A DNA stretch of 64,000 bases from Lepidostoma basale (lineage: Eukaryota; Arthropoda; Insecta; Trichoptera; Lepidostomatidae): NCBI GenBank assembly GCA_022606425.2, contig JAHDVF020000449.1, positions 62,001 to 126,000 on the forward strand, in the 5' to 3' direction. Both the position numbers and the translations under genes were made by a program. Every line of letters starts with the position of its first letter. The first letter of the stretch is position 1. This document shows, in pieces, positions 51,641 to 62,495 of this stretch. The notes beneath the pieces were generated by a model that was not told where the DNA came from, did not search any database, and saw only the letters and a program-made list of their open reading frames with translations.

Positions 51641-52140
51641 ATTATTATTCAATTTAACGATTTACGTAATTTTGCATCCAATTATAAATATGTATTTTTC
51701 GTATCAAATATAAAGCGTCATCTTATTGATTTTTTAATAACTAAAAAATAATTCTGTTTGTCAAAATTAATCTATTAATTAATATTTGTATTGTCTCCCG
51801 TTTGAATGTGATAATGTTTGTGACATGAGAGAGAGAAGACAAAACACGATGAAATATTAATTGATTCATCTCGAATATTGAATAATGATCCCAGTATAAA
51901 GTGTGTGACTGCTCGGGCCGCTCTGTACCGGCTCGAAAGTGGCTCATATCCACTATGACAGGCTCGATCCATTCCCTTCGAATCGCGCGAACAATTGGAT
52001 TGTTTGACAAATACCTACTCCATTCGGAATGTGTTGGGACCCCACCTCCTGTTCCGAGCGCCCGAGCTCTGTGCTATGGTCTTCATTTAGTGTTGGGAAA
52101 GGAGAGCGCTCTCGAGAAACTTTCTGGAGAACGTTCTCTA
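51641..52140. other. Unassigned sequence
   Basis: 51900-52110 is GC-richer, with short frames on both strands and nothing recognisable. Confidence 0.3.
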
Positions 52141-52142
52141 GT

Positions 52143-52365
52143 AGTTTATTGTTTCTTGAACAATGATGTAAATCTCCATATTAACTAATTTATACGAATG
52201 AAAACGTCAGTTTTATAGAAGTTTTATTATATTTTATGGGAATGACATGTTTCGTCCTTCTAAGGCATTATCAAATGATAATGCCGTAGAAGGGCGAAAT
52301 ACGTCATTCCTATAAAATATAATAAAACTTCTAGAAAACTGACGTTTTCATTCGTATTTACCTCT
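52143..52365. mobile_element. K-family MITE, near-perfect palindrome (copy K14)
   Basis: Outer block GTTTATTGTTTCTTGAACAA, arm ACGAATGAAAACGTCAGTTT, GACATGTTTCGTCCTTCTAA, GGCATTATCAAATGATAATG centre, then the mirrored arm to AACTGACGTTTTCATTCGTA. Virtually no loop; the best representative of the family. Confidence 0.92.
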
Positions 52366-52789
52366 TAATATATCTAAAATAATCTTCAAATAATCATGTA
52401 AAATTTACTGAATTTAAATATTGGTATTACAGTTATTCAAGAATAATATACGAGTAATACAGGGGGAGTAAGGGGGATCCTATTGACTCTTCGTGCATGG
52501 TCATCACCGTTGTGATGGCCATGCTACGCTGGAGGATTGATCTGATCCCAAGTACCTATCCACACCTCTTTGACTTTGGTCTCCCCTGGAAACTATGCGA
52601 AATGTTAGAGATCGAGTTATTAACCTCGGTGGATAATATTGATTCATAGGCCAACGTGGAAGGACACCTCGCCAACCCGTCTGGCAAGCGTGGCGTTGTA
52701 ATGCCAACCACCCCCCTTAAGACGTGTTACATGATTATTTGTAGAGAATCATGTTTACCACCTATGATGATATAAAGGACTCAGTTTAC
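52366..52789. other. Unassigned sequence
   Basis: 52440-52730 is GC-richer (AAGGGGGATCCTATTGACTC; CACCTCGCCAACCCGTCTGG) and could be an unrecognised repeat, but no second copy occurs here. Confidence 0.3.
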
Positions 52790-52930
52790 AATAATGTCAC
52801 CAGTCTGTCGATACCAGCGAGCCTGACGAAACCGGTCGCTGTCGAAATAAAGACAAAAGTGGAACATCTTTAATTATCATTTAAAATGAACTTCCATCAA
52901 GAGATTTCAGTAAAATCATTTCAGTAAAAA
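52790..52930. mobile_element. N-family element (copy N5)
   Basis: CAGTCTGTCGATACCAGCGA, GAAACCGGTCGCTGTCGAAA, then right arm ATTTAAAATGAACTTCCATC, AAGAGATTTCAGTAAAATCA. Left arm missing. Confidence 0.75.
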
Positions 52931-53495
52931 TTGTGTACTTTCCCCAGTTTAAGTAGATGAATATTTATTTCCAAATTCACAATTCACAAGAAAGATTTCT
53001 TACATCGAGTCGAAGGTTTCCCATCACTAGTTTCTGTGTTTATTGTGCGGGGTAGAAGTGCTGGCTGGGGCCCGCGTTGTCGTAACGGCGGAGCTGTTTA
53101 CCGACTGGAGGTGTGCCGGTGACATATTTCCCCATTGTTAGGCACACGAGCCTGTTACTTCCGAAATAATTCCGCGTCTCCGCGTCACCCGGCGTCTAAT
53201 CCGTGGCTCTTGTGAAATTTGCTACTTTTAAGACGTTCATATAATACGCATTTAAATATCGGGTTATAAATTATTTTGTTAAAAAAAAATCTTTACAGGA
53301 ATTCACCGAAAAATAAGTCGTCGAAATATAATGTATATTATACAATAATATTTTTTACAATTATATATTACATACAAAATTATATTTCCTTTTACTAGCA
53401 TTTAACTGTTCGTGAATTACTGAACTCCTTTTTATGATACACCGTCGTAGTACACACCATAATTTTTTTTTAAAAACGTTAAAAATACAAATTAT
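52931..53495. other. Unique sequence between two N copies
   Basis: Includes a GC-rich patch 53040-53220 (GGCTGGGGCCCGCGTTGTCG). Bracketed by inverted N arms; no repeat or gene seen inside. Confidence 0.4.
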
Positions 53496-53705
53496 TGTCA
53501 AATGATTTTACTGAAAAATCTTGATGGGAGTTCATTTTAAATAATTATTTAAAACGATGTTTTTTTTAACCGCTGGCATCGACCGACTCGTTTAATTTAA
53601 CCAGACCAGTCTGTTGATGCTTGGAGCCTGGGGAAACCGGTCGCTGTCGAAATAAAAACAAAAGTGGAAGTAGTTAAAAAACATAGTTTTAATTAATTAT
53701 TATTG
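53496..53705. mobile_element. N-family element (copy N6)
   Basis: Left arm TGATTTTACTGAAAAATCTT, GATGGGAGTTCATTTTAAAT is inverted relative to the arm of N5; core CCAGTCTGTTGATGCTTGGA, GAAACCGGTCGCTGTCGAAA; right arm AGTAGTTAAAAAACATAG. Confidence 0.78.
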
Positions 53706-53785
53706 ACGATTACAAATATAATGTATTTTTTAGTAATTGGAATAAACATTCACATAAATTTAAAATAATATTTTTTTACGTAACA

Positions 53786-54370
53786 ATGAATCTCGAACTT
53801 GAACCAGATGTGCGCATTGACGACACTAAAACCATTGAAAGAGTCAATGGATTTGTGTACCTAGGGTCAACAATCACTTGTGATAACAGAACAAGTGACG
53901 AAATGAAAAAGCACAATATCTCAACCAACAGATGCTACTTCGGACTCCAAAAATATCTAAAACCTATCCATATATCAAAGAAAACAAAACTTCGCACACA
54001 TAAAACACTTATAAGGCCAGTCTTGATATATGGAACGGAGACCTGGACGTTGAGTGTTGTGGATTCTCAGAAGTTGCGCGTGTTTGAGCGCAAAATCCCA
54101 AGGTGAATTTTCAAATCGACGTCGTCAAATTTATAAAACTCAAACGGCTTAGGTGGGCTGGACATTGGTGCAGATAGAGGAGCTGTCAACAACCGCACAG
54201 TTGACATTTACAAGACGGAGGGAAGACACTGGGTTCGTTGGCTTGACGGTGTTCTAAAGGATCTCCAATTGTTGTTAGTTAGACCTGAGAAGTGAAAGTC
54301 GAGAGCTTAATATAGGGTTCAGCCGAGGTCCACCCAGAGGACTGTAGAACCAGAGAGAAGAAGAAATAAT
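53786..54370 (+). mobile_element. LINE RT C-terminal fragment (family Q8)
   Basis: 106 open codons: ERVNGFVYLGSTITCDNRTS, SDEMKKHNISTNRCYFGLQK, KTKLRTHKTLIRPVLIYGTE, TWTLSVVDSQKLRVFERKI, stop at 54104. Relics continue: GLGGLDIGADRGAVN..WVRWLDGV. The VYLGS..T..G/N.E and LIYGTETWT layout is an RTE-type post-palm region. Ends in GAAGAAGAAATAA. Confidence 0.78.
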
Positions 54371-54383
54371 TGGAATGTACGAG

Positions 54384-54640
54384 TATAATACGAATGAAAA
54401 CATCTGTTATCTAGAAGTTTTATTATATTTTGTTTGAATGACATGTTTCGTCTGTCGAAGACATTAGCAAATATTTTTAACATTTGAAAACATTAGATAT
54501 TTGATAATGTTAATCAGGCGAAACATGTCATTCACATAAAATATAATAAAACTTCTAGAAAACAGACGTTTTCATTCTTATAAATTGTTTATTTTAGAGT
54601 TTTACAACATTGTTCAAGAAATAATAGGAATATTTTTTGG
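54384..54640. mobile_element. K-family MITE (copy K15)
   Basis: ATACGAATGAAAACATCTGT, GACATGTTTCGTCTGTCGAA; mirror AGGCGAAACATGTCATTCAC, CTAGAAAACAGACGTTTTCA; outer right arm TTTTACAACATTGTTCAAGA. Confidence 0.84.
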
Positions 54641-55410
54641 ATTTTTCATTAAAAATGTTTTCTTTTCTTTTTTTCCAGGTAAGAATCTTCTGCTGAATAT
54701 CCAAAATCTTCTTTTGCGTGAGTTTTTTTTTTTACTATTGAAATCTTATTTACGTATCCTTATGTCATAAATTCGTAATGGTATTGATTTGCACCGCCGC
54801 ACGTGGTATGCGCGCATTAAAGGCGAAATGTATATTGTAAAATATTTCACTCACAAAGCCACGTTTGTTTTCCGCTGGAGAAAGCGGTTTCCGCGAAGCC
54901 TAATAAAGTTTTCCATAACCGTCGTTATTTTCGATTGAAGAAAATTTCCTCCGCGCGTTCGTGGCTCCTCCGGCCGGGGCCTCGAGAGGAGCTGAGTGAG
55001 AGGGGAAGAGGAATTTCTTTTATCCCTATAAAAATAATGGTTTTCCAGCCGCGGTCTGGAGCGCCCTTCACTCATCCGCCCCCTGTCGATTTCATTTGGC
55101 ATTTCCTCGCGAGCGTCCGGCCCTGGGGAAATATATACTCCTCACATTATTATTCCAACAAAATGTGCCCCAGCATCCGAGCTCTATCTCTCTCTCTGCC
55201 CTGCACTTCACGCCACTCTCGGAACATCTCGCCTGCCCCACCGGCTTCAGCGCGAGTATCTAGTTATTAATTGAAATGTTTGTTTTATCTTTTAACTCGT
55301 GTTTGCAACCATATCTCATACTTTAAGTGTCGAAAACCAAGTTTCATTCAGTACTTAATTAGCAAATTATTTAGATGGTTTTCTTCAATATAATCATAAC
55401 ATCTTCTTAT
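54641..55410. other. Single-copy region, GC-rich centre
   Basis: 54860-55260 is GC-rich with overlapping frames on both strands (for example 54935-55270 +). Repeats absent; no recognisable product. Confidence 0.35.
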
Positions 55411-55411
55411 T

Positions 55412-55605
55412 TATAGTTTCTTGAACAATGATGTAAAACTCCATATTAAATAATTAATAATAATGAAAACGTCAGTTTTCTAGAAGTTTTATTATATTTT
55501 ATGGGAATGACATGTTTCGCCCTTCTAAGGCATTATCAACATGTCATTCCCATAAAATATAATACAATTTCTAGAAAACTGACGTTTTCATTCGTATTAA
55601 TTATA
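55412..55605. mobile_element. K-family MITE (copy K16)
   Basis: TTTATAGTTTCTTGAACAAT, AATGAAAACGTCAGTTTTCT, GACATGTTTCGCCCTTCTAA, then the mirrored arm lacking the inner 20 bases (ATCAACATGTCATTCCCATA). Confidence 0.88.
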
Positions 55606-55626
55606 TAATATCTTCTTCCTGTAAAC

Positions 55627-55876
55627 CATAGGTCGGCAACCTTTTGTTGAAAAAGGGCCAAATTTTTGACGTGGGGATTAGTGGGGGCCGCACTTGGGTC
55701 ACATGTCATTACAGTATACTTGCAATATTTTTGTACAAATATTTAAGTTTTAAAAATAAAAGAGTCCTTGCAGTCCTTCCCTTTCCTCTTTCTCTCCTTT
55801 CACTCCGTTGTGTATGATATCGTCCGTCACGTGCGTTGCGGCGAGAATCTTGCGGGCCGCTGGTTGCCGACCCATG
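55627..55876. mobile_element. hAT MITE (second family), 250 bp, perfect 8-bp TSD
   Basis: CTGTAAAC flanks at 55619-55626 and 55877-55884. Terminal inverted repeats CATAGGTCGGCAACC / GGTTGCCGACCCATG, with TTGTTGAAAAAGGGCCAAAT inside. A 61-codon minus frame across it is a by-product. Distinct from the CAGTGGCGG family. Confidence 0.9.
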
Positions 55877-56078
55877 CTGTAAACCATTGACCATGGCACG
55901 CCATGCGCTCTTGTCACCCGTCAGTCTTCAGGCTGACAATTTTTCTACTTTTGTTTTCTGCACTTCTGAAATACATGTCACACGTCTTCGTCATACGTAT
56001 TTCATTACTTCTGTCATACGTATTTGTATACTGTATTCGCTATTTGCTACCCTCAATAATAATAATATCTTGTTATTT

Positions 56079-56455
56079 GAATGTATACAAATACTTGTAG
56101 ACAAATACTGGATTCTACCCATTACGGCTATATTATTAGCATATACTCGTATACAACGAGAAAGCGAGAGAAATATGTCAGGAAAGAAAAGTGTGGCAGT
56201 CCATTCTTTCTGCCTACCCCTTCGGTGAGACGGCGTGATGGTTAGTTAGTTAGTTAGTTAGTTTTTTATATAACTTTTCAAATAATTGTCAGACGTGGTG
56301 TTCGTAGAAGGGCGGAATGGGGAATGTTGTATTACATAAAGCGATCGCTTTACCCAACCAATAACAGGTCATAAGTCCTGTAAAAGCCTCGACCACCATA
56401 TAATGTTTCCAAATAATTTACATATTCGTTTCTATTGAGATACATTTAATTCTTA
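56079..56455. mobile_element. E-family MITE (copy E5), split by LINE-A
   Basis: GAATGTATACAAATACTTGT, ACAAATACTGGATTCTACCC at 56079-56125; resumes AATTGTCAGACGTGGTGTTC, GGCGGAATGGGGAATGTTGT, AACCAATAACAGGTCATAAG, TTTCTATTGAGATACATTTA. Confidence 0.78.
56157..56265 (+). mobile_element. LINE-A 3' tip inside E5 (copy A23)
   Basis: AAGCGAGAGAAATATGTCAG, TGGCAGTCCATTCTTTCTGC, GAGACGGCGTGATGGTTAG then four GTTA units. About 100 bp. Confidence 0.86.
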
Positions 56456-56457
56456 AT

Positions 56458-56590
56458 AAAAATGTTATTTTTTTTAATACGAATTAAAACAGTGTTTTTT
56501 CCACTTTTGATTTAAAAAGTGGAAAAAACATTCGTAAGGAAAATTCGTCATTATGGAATTCCACAGTGTGCCTAAAGTTTATCTGAAATG
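56458..56590. mobile_element. M-family element (copy M3)
   Basis: ATACGAATTAAAACAGTGTT with a 15-bp stem (TTTTTTCCACTTTT / AAAAAGTGGAAAAAA), then AATTCGTCATTATGGAATTC, CACAGTGTGCC. Confidence 0.62.
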
Positions 56591-56599
56591 AATACAACA

Positions 56600-57262
56600 T
56601 TCTCACGTAGAATCGATTTGAATTTCCGTGGCGCTAACCTTTTTTTTATTGTTAACACAATAAACGAATGTTTTTTTGCGGGAAATGAAAAGGAAACGTT
56701 GTTTGATTAAGAATTTGCCTCCGCAAATAGGAAAACTTATGAAATTTATTCAAGCTTAATAATACTCCAGCCATTCGCGGCTGCTTGTATGCTCTACAGA
56801 GTAATGTACCGGCGCGGTGCGGAATTGAGTGATGCTCGTCTCCCGGCCGGTATTCACGGTCCAGTCTCATCCCCGCGTTCGCCTTCACACGGAACCCGAT
56901 TTTATCACTCCGCCCTCTCCTTGAATACTACGCCTAGTCGGTTAGAAATGGAAATATTTGTTTAGACACACTGGCGGGTATTCCATACGTTCGATTCATC
57001 CGCAATGTTTGGGCAAATACTTAAGTTCGGATACTCGCGGAAATTCATCCGAAGTGATCCTACCCACATTATGTATAGAGAGCCGCGCGAACAAAACCCC
57101 CAGCTCGCACACTCGTCCTTATTTAAGATGTTTTGAATGCTTTCCAATATGGAAGCTGGAAGCGTATTGATAATATTACGATCCGTCCGATACGCAACTG
57201 AGGGAACGGCATAGGAAATTGATATCGGGATGGGATTTTGCATGACTGTAGTCATGTACATG
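56600..57262. other. Single-copy region
   Basis: 56790-57150 is moderately GC-rich with short frames on both strands; no match to a known family. Confidence 0.35.
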
Positions 57263-57501
57263 CAGTGGCGGTACTCCAATAGAAGCCCAGAAGCCCGGCT
57301 TGCGTAAGAAATTCTGAATCAAAATCTCTTCTGGTTCAGCTCTTGTGGCTATTCCTCTTACATCTGATGAAAACATTGTTGGAAGGTGATTTGGTGGGTT
57401 GTTGGTTTATGCGGGGGCATGATTACTTAGATTTGGGGGGTTTGATTCAAGATTTCTTACGCAAGCCGGGCTTCAGGGCTTCTATGGGAGTACCGCCACT
57501 G
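57263..57501. mobile_element. hAT MITE, 239 bp, perfect 8-bp TSD
   Basis: TGTACATG at 57255-57262 and 57502-57509. Ends CAGTGGCGGTACTCC / GGAGTACCGCCACTG, inverted match extends through AGAAGCCC.GAAGCCCGGCTT. Internal TTAGATTTGGGGGGTTTGAT equals the left end of the hAT at 30911 in reverse. Opposite orientation to 28716. Confidence 0.93.
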
Positions 57502-57509
57502 TGTACATG

Positions 57510-57664
57510 GTAGATTAAATGTGGTCTGGCACCCCCTTGTTGTTGCCGTCTTTAAATGTAAGTTCCGGGTGGACCGGGGACAGGCCCAGGGAGTGTACGA
57601 GCGAGGGTGATAAAAGGGCGCCGCTACGCCCTATATGAGCCTCAGGTATGTGGCGGGAACTTCT
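57510..57664 (+). mobile_element. H retroposon (copy H7)
   Basis: TAGATTAAATGTGGTCTGGC, AGTTCCGGGTGGACCGGGGA, GCGAGGGTGATAAAAGGGCG, CAGGTATGTGGCGGGAACTT. Starts one base after the hAT TSD; very close to H2. Confidence 0.82.
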
Positions 57665-58100
57665 ATGTGTGGTCTGTTTTATTGTGTGGATGTGAAACGT
57701 GGACCTTGAAAGTCAACTCAATGAACAGACTGGAAGCATTTGAAATGTGGCTCCATCGCCGAATGCTCATAATTACCTGGACAGACATGGTTACCAATAC
57801 CGAAATCCTGAGGCGAGCTAGAGTTGACAGGGAACTGTAATCAACTATCAAGGTTCGGAAGATGTCATATACTGCGTGGGGAAAAGTACCACCTTCTCCA
57901 ACTGATATTGGAGGGGAAAATTGAGGAACGCCGAGGGCTGGGTAGGAGACAAATGTCCTGGCTGCGAAACGTGAGGGAGTGGACCGGCATTTTAAGTCTG
58001 GAGAAGCTGTTCCGAGCGGCGCAGGACAGGGACAGGTTTGCCGAGTTGACCGCCAACGTTGGGGGGACCCGACAGGGCACTTGAAGAAGAAGAAGAAGTA
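57665..58100 (+). mobile_element. LINE-Q 3' fragment (copy Q6)
   Basis: WSVLLCGCETWTLKVNSMNR, RLEAFEMWLHRRMLIITWTD, MVTNTEILRRARVDREL, stop; then after a frameshift RGEKYHLLQLILEGKIEERR, GLGRRQMSWLRNVREWTGIL, EKLFRAAQDRDRFAELTANV. Tail (GAA)n at 58082-58100. Confidence 0.84.
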
Positions 58101-59255
58101 GTCTTCTTCTTCCCCCCTCGCCTCGTCCCGTTACTCGGGGTCGGTATTTTGAATACTTGCTTGGGTAAATGGTAACATATCCTTTCAAATTTTAGGCAAC
58201 AATTTACAGAAGCATTATTCAGGATAACATAATAAAGTTAAAATTGAAAAAACGTAAAGATTTGTAGTTGATTTTCTCGATTTTTTTTAAATGCCTATAG
58301 TTATAATAAGAAATACAAAACTTTTTATAGATTTTTTTTATTTTTCTCATAACTAGCATGATATGGTCTCATCCATTTCCGGTCGACTTCTGGGACACCT
58401 GTATATTAGAAATTTCGCCACTAGTTTAGGCTGGCCAGCAGAATTGAGTAGGCTAACCGCTCAGCTACCTAGCTGTTAAAACAAGTGACGAATTTTCTAG
58501 AAATTGGCTAGCTATGGCGATTTCTTACTTTGATTATGACTCTTAAGGGATACAACAATCCTGCGAAATCCCATCCCGATGTTAATTTCCAATGTCGTGG
58601 CCCTCCCCTTGTAAGTGTTTTTTATCTTCGTATTTAATTAACACTATTTGTTTAGTGCCGTACTTGTTTTGAATCTGAGATAACAAATTCGTCCTCTATA
58701 ATACGAATATATATTAGAGCCGGAGCGAGTCTCCCCGAGACGGATAATGCGCTAAGTACTGTCATCTGTTAGTCCCCCAGCTTCCCTCCGCATTGTCTCG
58801 TCATCCTCTCGTGTGTTTACGCCTTTAGTTCCTAAAGATTTAATTACGTCATCCGCTGGCGCGCTCAGAGCCATTTCTCAAAGCAAACTTGCGCTCTCAA
58901 GTCTACCGCATCGTATACTAGATCTAATTTTGATTACGTTTTATAACCATATCTCGTTTGACTCGTGCCGAGTAACTTTACTCCCCGTAGTTTCGATTCA
59001 ACGACGCTACGTACCCACAAACCTTCATCAAGATACATATTTTAGGGGTGGCTTTAATATTCAATTGATATTTAACACAAAATAAAAACATATTTCATAT
59101 GAAACACTCACTTTGTGGTTAGATATTTTAAATTATTACATTAATTTATTACAACATATGGAATGAAAGCCAGAAGTCCACATCGCAGGAGGCGGTTAAC
59201 TCTGCACAAACAGGTCTTAGCGGTCTTTGGGCAGTATAAGAATAAAAAGAAACAA
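58101..59255. other. Unassigned; one tRNA-like patch
   Basis: 58420-58480, minus strand, has AGCTAGGTAGCTGAGCGGTT then AGCCTACTCAATTCTGCTGG, an A-box-like tRNA/SINE scrap. 58680-59010 is mixed sequence without a recognisable gene. Confidence 0.35.
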
Positions 59256-59259
59256 ATAA

Positions 59260-59703
59260 GTCCGGATCGTCCATGTCAACATGTGCAACATCGAAAAAAC
59301 CATAATGTGTTATTACATTATGTGCTAAATTAAAAAACAGTGGATACGTGGAACATAAATTAAATAGACAATATGTGCACCATCTAAAAAGAACACTTTG
59401 TGTTAAATTATTTTTATTTTATATCATTGTATTTTATATTATTTGTTTTAGATTTATTTTGTGGGTGTTGGACGATCGAAGTGTGCGCGGGAGATGCCTA
59501 TTGGTGGCGATGAGGTTCGCAACCCATTGTGCCACATTGTGCCATTGTGCAACCCATTGTGCCACACCCATCGCAACCCACACTGCGTCTCCCGCGGAGC
59601 GAAAAGAGAAGGATGGAGTGCCGCATCAGTAAAAGTGTGACAGTCCATTCTTTCTGCCTACCTTTTCGGGGAGACCGCGTGATGGTTAGTTAGTTAGTTA
59701 GTC
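59260..59703 (+). mobile_element. SINE-G (copy G4), 444 bp, 13-bp TSD
   Basis: AAGAAACAAATAA flanks at 59247-59259 and 59704-59716. Order: GTCCGGATCGTCCATGTCAA, AACAGTGGATACGTGGAACA, CCATCTAAAAAGAACACTTT, TTTAGATTTATTTTGTGGGT, GAAGTGTGCGCGGGAGATGC, GGTTCGCAACCCATTG with a local expansion of CATTGTGCCA, then GTCTCCCGCGGAGCGAAAAG, GGAGTGCCGCATCAG and the LINE-A end with GTTA units. Confidence 0.92.
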
Positions 59704-59829
59704 AAGAAACAAATAAAATTAAAGGAAAATGTCATCTTGTATATAAACCACGGAATTGTAATTATGCATGTACTAGTTTTGCTTGTAGGGAAATATAGGG
59801 AAAACGGCGTGATGGTTTGTTTTGTGTTA

Positions 59830-60235
59830 TTTTATTTTCCTTACATAATAATTTTAAATGTGGACCTACCGACGGATTGCCCATGTTCCATGGAGGGACC
59901 ACGTTACAAATGAGGAGGTTCTCAGCAGAGTTGAAGAGAATAAATGGACACTTGTTGAACACCATAGCGGAGAGGCGCGCGAGATGGATTGGTCATGTGT
60001 TGCGACACGATTGTTTCCTGCATGATGTATTGGAGGGAATGGTAGAGGGATCGATTGGCAGAGGACGACCTCGCCAGGAGTACCTAGACCAGATTTGCCG
60101 AGATATGGGGTGCACCTTTTTTGCGGAGTTGAAGAGAGTTGCCGAGGATCGAGCGGAGTGGAAGAGGAGATGCGTCGCTTTGCTGCAGACCAATCATTAG
60201 ATTGAGACCGGAGAAGAGAGAGACATAATAATAAT
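59830..60235 (+). mobile_element. LINE-Q-related 3' fragment (copy Q7), largely open
   Basis: Degraded WTYRRIAHVPWRDHVTNEEV-like start, then an open frame: LNTIAERRARWIGHVLRHDC, LHDVLEGMVEGSIGRGRPRQ, YLDQICRDMGCTFFAELKRV, AEDRAEWKRRCVALLQTNH, stop at 60198-60200, then (AATA)n. It supplies the 3' half of the subfamily whose 5' half is at 28348-28700. Confidence 0.82.
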
Positions 60236-60239
60236 AAAT

Positions 60240-61450
60240 AAATAAAAAAAACTTTCATAAATCAAATATCTTTATTCAGAATAGGCTAAGGTTGTGTAAT
60301 TATTTCCAAAGGCTATATTTGACGATTTCAATGAAAGTTTGATTATCCGTGGAACTTGAAAATCGAAGAATAAAAATTCTGTCCAATTCGTTCGGAGAAG
60401 GTATTTGATAACCCGGGTTCATGCCTCTCGGGTTTTTTGCTGTGTGCTATCCCGATGTAAGTACACGGGAAGGCCTCAAGGAGAGTCCTTGAGAAGGGAC
60501 GATAGCTGTTGTGTCTTCGATGGGCTATTGTACTTCTAGCACGGACGCACGATACTTACTGTTACTTTTCTCAAATTCGCAACATTCGATTTTCGTTTTA
60601 CATTTATTTACTTTCCTCTCAATCAGTCTTACTCGTGGGATAGAATTTCTTCTCGTCTTTACATTATTTCTTTCTACCTTTACCCTTGTTGTCTTGCCCG
60701 GGCTCGGGCGTAAACAATTTTTATGTTATTGTATTACAAACTCGTAATATTTCTCGATGTGACAGTTTTTTAAGTGTCTAATGTATTCGCAAATACTACA
60801 AAAGAAACGTGTATTTCCGTTTCGAGGTAACGATTTTTATTTTATCTACAAAGAAATACTACGAAAAATTCAAGGACGTATCGAAGAAGAAAATACGGAA
60901 GACTTTTTTTTACCCAGACAAATGTATTTTCGTACTCAGTAAATCTTTCTTGAAGCATTGGCGGAAATAAATTTCCCCATACCCCTCTGGCCTGAATACA
61001 TTGATCTTTCCCTTTATTATTCTGAGAATTTTTAATTTCCTCCCTCTGAGAAGTATCTGCCTCCGCTCACGGACGGGGCTCGCCCTCGGACAAGGGCGCT
61101 GTTATTCAGATGCATTTACTTCCGCTACGATCTTCTCGGACGCCAGCCAACGCCCGCCACACACCGCCGCCGCTAGTGCGAGGGTGTTCCTCTTCTAATT
61201 TATACGCTCTTCTTGCTGGTCGTGAAACTTTCATTTTTACGATCGTTTCATATTGTCCGAGGCGCAGTTCCGCCAACGGAAACTTTTTATCACTTTTACG
61301 TGAAGCAGCTTTTCCATTCGCACCTGTCCTAGCGCCTCTTCTGTAAGCGATATACGCGGACACCTAATGAACGGCGTTAATTTTACCGCTTGCCTTTTAA
61401 AAAATATTTTTATTGCTTATTCTTCCTTAAATCATCCCTTTTAACGAGAT
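60240..61450. other. Single-copy region
   Basis: 61040-61340 is GC-rich (GCTCACGGACGGGGCTCGCC) with overlapping plus and minus frames; the remainder is AT-rich. No protein family recognised. Confidence 0.35.
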
Positions 61451-61484
61451 TTCTCTGTCGTATAGGTTCCCAACCTTTTTTGAC

Positions 61485-61600
61485 CTATGCCCCCTTTTCA
61501 ATAAAAATAAATACTCATCAACCCCTTTTCGAAAAAAAATACCCATCACCCCCCTTTCGAAAAAATATTACCCATCGCCCCCTTTTCGATATAATTGCAT
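61485..61600 (+). repeat. About 29-bp minisatellite
   Basis: Four units of the type CCCCTTTTCGAAAAAAAATA plus CCCATCA, near the left end of the hAT-like element. Confidence 0.75.
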
Positions 61601-61836
61601 TGCATAATGCCCTCATTTCAAAATTTCCTCCCCTTTACCAAATAATTTGTATTGAAAACGTCACATCATGTTCTTGAAATCAGTTGTATCCATAGTAGAT
61701 CTACGCTTATTTTTTAAGCAGTGATTCCATGGAACCCGTCTTTAGTGAAAGTACAATATTTTTTTGTTATTATCTATATTTCCTTAATAATGCCTTCAAA
61801 AATGATTAAATTGCAGCTCAACATCCCTGTATAGAG

Positions 61837-61978
61837 CTTTTTATTTTAAAGGAATATGTAAGTTCCCGCCACATACCCGAGGCTGTTATAGGGCGTTGTG
61901 GCGCCCTTTCGTCAGCCTCGTTCATACATTCCCTGGGCCTGTCCCCGGTCCATCCGGGATTTACATTTAGACCGTATA
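61837..61978 (-). mobile_element. H retroposon (copy H8) with 12-bp TSD
   Basis: CCCTGTATAGAG flanks at 61825-61836 and 61979-61990. On the minus strand it runs CCCGGATGGACCGGGGACAG, AACGAGGCTGACGAAAGGGC, CAGCCTCGGGTATGTGGCGG to TTCCTTTAAAATAAAAAG. Confidence 0.92.
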
Positions 61979-62143
61979 CCCTGTATAGAGAAGACTGCAT
62001 CCATAGTATAAATACCCATGATGTTGTCCAACCTTGGATAGAAGAGGAACAAGAAGAAATATTACAATATTTTCAATGTGTCATTGCAAGAATTGTCCAT
62101 GGGGGCGGCAGTTGGTCTGAAACGTTCTCTAAACTAACGTCTT

Positions 62144-62495
62144 AAGGTCCATTTACACTGGGCAGTCATAAGCCGATACCGACACGTCACGCGTTTGCGT
62201 TGAGCGAATAATCATTTTGTTTGTTTTGATGGTGTGTTAATAATTTAATAATTTAAATGGTAGTAAAAATGGTATTCGGTAAAAAATAATTATTATATAT
62301 ACTGTAGGAAACACATCCTGAAAAATATTGATCATTTTTATTAAGTGTCAATTTTATGTAGGTAGGTGCTTTCTTCGGGAACCCCCGACGGCGATTTTAT
62401 TATAGCATTTGAGATAATGAGTCAGTGAGATTCAAGGCTATTTTTATCGTGACGTGTCGGTATCGGTTGATAACTGTCCAGTGTAAATGGACCTT
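62144..62495. mobile_element. MITE, 352 bp, about 46-bp terminal inverted repeats
   Basis: AAGGTCCATTTACACTGGGC..CCGATACCGACACGTCAC and its inverted partner GTGACGTGTCGGTATCGGTT..CAGTGTAAATGGACCTT. No clear target duplication, no ORF; superfamily undetermined. Confidence 0.82.

Noticed and set aside
54935..55270. 111-codon plus frame in a GC-rich patch
   Set aside because: A minus-strand frame overlaps it; long frames on both strands are expected at this composition and no domain is visible.
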